Shown here: positions 62,270 to 64,000 of the stretch, in pieces
Layout: every line of letters begins with the position of its first letter
Position numbering within the stretch: the first letter of the stretch is position 1
Source: Noviluteimonas gilva
GTDB taxonomy: Bacteria; Pseudomonadota; Gammaproteobacteria; Xanthomonadales; Xanthomonadaceae
Assembly: GCF_009740395.1 (NCBI RefSeq)
Contig: NZ_WOXT01000001.1
Location: forward strand, 554,464-618,463
Length of the DNA: 64,000 nt
Direction of reading: 5' to 3'
The notes under the pieces: model-generated
Told to the model about the DNA's origin: nothing
What the model saw: the letters and a program-made list of their open reading frames with translations, nothing else
Database searches by the model: none
Made by a program: the position numbers and the translations under genes

Positions 62270-64000
62270 GCGTACACCTCGGGATCGAGCGGCGAGGCCT
62301 CGCCGAGCGCACCGAAGAGCGCGACGGACAACAGCTGGAAGCGCGTCAGCGACTGTTCGTTCTCGTCGAAGAACGGGTCGCGGCCGCGCAAGGCGACACG
62401 CGTCGCGGGCGAGGCTTCCTCGCGTCCGGCGCCGTCGAACTGCGTGCCGGTCCAGGTCTCGCGCGCGGTCTTGGTCGCCGCGTTGATCGCGGCCTCGTCG
62501 AACTTGCCATCGAGCTTGCGCACGAAGGCGTACGCACTCTTGGGCAGGAAGACCTGCGGGGTGCGCAGCGCGGCGTCGTGCCAGCCGAAGAACGAATCGA
62601 GCGCCGCCGCGGCGCGCTTGGGCGTCGGCGGTTTGCGTTCGACCCAAGCGGGCGGCGCATTCTTCTCTTCGCGCGCGAGTTCGAAGAACTTGATCCCGGC
62701 CACGGCCGCGTAGAGTCGTTCAAGCCCGTGCCGCACCGCGTGGCCGCCGTGGATGCCGTCGGGACGCAAGACGACGCGCAAGACGCCTGGGCGATGCACG
62801 CCGTCGAGCGTGCCGCGCAACGCACCGGCCGCTGATTCATGCGCGAACGGCACGCGTTTGGCCGCATCGCCGAAGCCCTTGTCGAGCGCCATGTGCGCGA
62901 AGGGCGCGATCTCCTCGAGCAGATCGGCGACCTGCGCACGGCCATCCGCGCCCGGCGCGATCAGTGCGCGCGCCAGCAGTCGCGCGTGCAGGGCGTGCGC
63001 GTCGGGCCGACCGCTCGCACGCATCCATGCATCGAACACCGCATGCCGCAGCGTGTATTGACCCAGTGCATTGGGCGCGCCGAGCGGCTCGTGCTCGGCA
63101 AGCGGCGCTTCGTCTTCCGGCAAGCGCAAGCCAAGCCCTTCCTGCAGATACACCGCATGCGGGCGCATCATCGAGCGACGCAGGCGATCGAGCGACAACG
63201 CGCCACGCTCGGTGTCGGACGACGGCAACCATAACGTGGGCGGTGCGAACACAGGTGTGTCGTCGACGCCCGCGGTTTCTTCGGACGCTGCACGCCAGCG
63301 CGCGTCGTAGCTGAAGCGACGCGGTTCGATGTCGCCGCCGGCGTGCGCGGCACCGAACGCCGCGGGCGCGAAGGGTTGCAGCGCGTGGCGGACGATCAGC
63401 GATTCGCGCACTTGCTCCGCATCGCCAGCGTGGTACGCCGCCGCGGCGTCGAGCAATTCGGCGACCAGGGTCGAAGGCTCGCGCCGACTGTTGTCGCGCG
63501 GATCCATGCCGCACCAGCTCAGCGTCAGCACGCGCCCTGCGGACGCGAACAACTGCAGGAACAGATAGCGATCCGCGTCGCGGCGCGAGGGATCGCCCTT
63601 GCGGCGATCGGGCGTGCCGAGTGCGTTGGCGATGCGATTGATCGGATCGCGGCCTTCGCGCGCGGGGAACGCTTCGGCATCCATGCCGAGCAAACACGTC
63701 ACGCGGAACGGGATCAGGCGCATCGGCACCATGCGGCCGAAGCAGATGCCACCGGAGAGGAACGGTGCGCGCGCATCGGCCTGGCCGAGCTCGTCGCGCA
63801 GTTGTTCGAGCACGATCGCGTGTTCGACCGGCGTGTCGTATTGCGCACGCGCCGCACCTTCGGCGAAGCGGCCGACGGCATCGCGCAGGCGGCGCAGGAT
63901 CGCCGCGTCGCTGCTGTCGCGCGCGGGGGCGAAGGCTTCGTCGAGCAGGCGATGCAGCGCCGTCGCCCAGGCGGCAGGCGGATGCGGACCGGCGAGACGC
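62266..64000 (-). CDS. recC: Exodeoxyribonuclease V subunit gamma (RecC), C-terminal part
   Basis: About 578 codons of a RecC chain, truncated by the window edge; in frame, YDTPVEHAIVLEQLRDEL reads continuously to the end. The diagnostic block MVPMRLIPFRVTCLLGMD and REGRDPINRIA are seen near codon 90 of this part. RecC recognises the recombination hotspot and holds RecB and RecD together. It is the first gene of the operon in this window. No promoter is visible because the start lies outside. Confidence 0.93.
   Translation of the reverse strand, partial: RLAGPHPPAAWATALHRLLDEAFAPARDSSDAAILRRLRDAVGRFAEGAARAQYDTPVEHAIVLEQLRDELGQADARAPFLSGGICFGRMVPMRLIPFRVTCLLGMDAEAFPAREGRDPINRIANALGTPDRRKGDPSRRDADRYLFLQLFASAGRVLTLSWCGMDPRDNSRREPSTLVAELLDAAAAYHAGDAEQVRESLIVRHALQPFAPAAFGAAHAGGDIEPRRFSYDARWRAASEETAGVDDTPVFAPPTLWLPSSDTERGALSLDRLRRSMMRPHAVYLQEGLGLRLPEDEAPLAEHEPLGAPNALGQYTLRHAVFDAWMRASGRPDAHALHARLLARALIAPGADGRAQVADLLEEIAPFAHMALDKGFGDAAKRVPFAHESAAGALRGTLDGVHRPGVLRVVLRPDGIHGGHAVRHGLERLYAAVAGIKFFELAREEKNAPPAWVERKPPTPKRAAAALDSFFGWHDAALRTPQVFLPKSAYAFVRKLDGKFDEAAINAATKTARETWTGTQFDGAGREEASPATRVALRGRDPFFDENEQSLTRFQLLSVALFGALGEASPLDPEVYA

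Noticed and set aside
1-64000. CRISPR array, rRNA or insertion sequence
   Set aside because: No regularly spaced repeats, no rRNA-like stretches and no transposase-like proteins were found on either strand.

Overview
The window is about 68% GC by eye, with tightly packed genes, ATGA/GTGA/TTGA start-stop overlaps and several GTG or TTG starts. The gene content (single-chain indolepyruvate ferredoxin oxidoreductase, CIO-type cytochrome bd, trxA-rho next to rhlB, ftsEX, ntrBC, recCBD, M61 peptidase, I78-type inhibitor, PEBP and YheT proteins) suggests a free-living gammaproteobacterium of the Xanthomonadaceae/Lysobacteraceae (Lysobacter-, Luteimonas- or Xanthomonas-like). This is inferred from family composition, not from a marker-gene tree. 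The sequence looks chromosomal. I see no rRNA, tRNA, CRISPR array, insertion sequence or phage module.

Layout. 1-8.7 kb: the 3' end of uppP, then a long minus-strand run (SDR oxidoreductase, PEBP, YheT hydrolase, PlsC acyltransferase, PaaI-type thioesterase, YkvA/DUF1232, phospholipase-D-like lipoprotein, YceI, SixA, ParA-type ATPase). 8.7-12.9 kb: a REC-EAL protein and a hybrid kinase with its own Hpt, probably one phosphorelay controlling c-di-GMP breakdown. 13-16.7 kb: indolepyruvate oxidoreductase. 16.8-24 kb: M61 and S9 peptidases, an I78-type inhibitor lipoprotein, small unknowns and a flavoprotein with a C-terminal Rieske domain. 24-30.1 kb: cydAB (CIO type), YcgL and a 1099-residue ankyrin protein. 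30.1-31 kb: a hairpin-rich intergenic stretch and one low-GC gene of unknown function. 31-34.6 kb: a KefB/C-type antiporter and two secreted TonB-C-terminal-like proteins. 34.8-39 kb: rho, trxA and the divergent rhlB. 39-42.3 kb: ftsE-ftsX-dual receiver protein-ung, chained by overlaps. 42.3-47.4 kb: an N-terminal-Rieske flavoprotein, ntrB-ntrC, sodC and a GNAT. 47.4-51 kb: an unknown protein, a FadI-like thiolase and an MFS transporter. 51.1-54.2 kb: a membrane TIR-TPR-like protein followed by three tandem paralogous small proteins with a C-terminal CDPMIxNDP motif. 54.2-56.9 kb: a thioredoxin-reductase-like flavoprotein, folE and two glycine-zipper paralogs. 57-64 kb: recC-recB-recD, with recC running off the window.

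Most of the window is core metabolism, respiration, redox and repair. The strongest candidate for an undescribed system is the TIR protein plus three-paralog cassette at 51.1-54.2 kb. Secondary points of interest are the structured intergenic region and odd gene at 30.1-31 kb, a Gln/Asn-rich disordered N-terminus on Rho, an SDR that lacks its catalytic residues, a thioredoxin-reductase-like protein without a normal NADPH motif, and two Shine-Dalgarno-masking hairpins.
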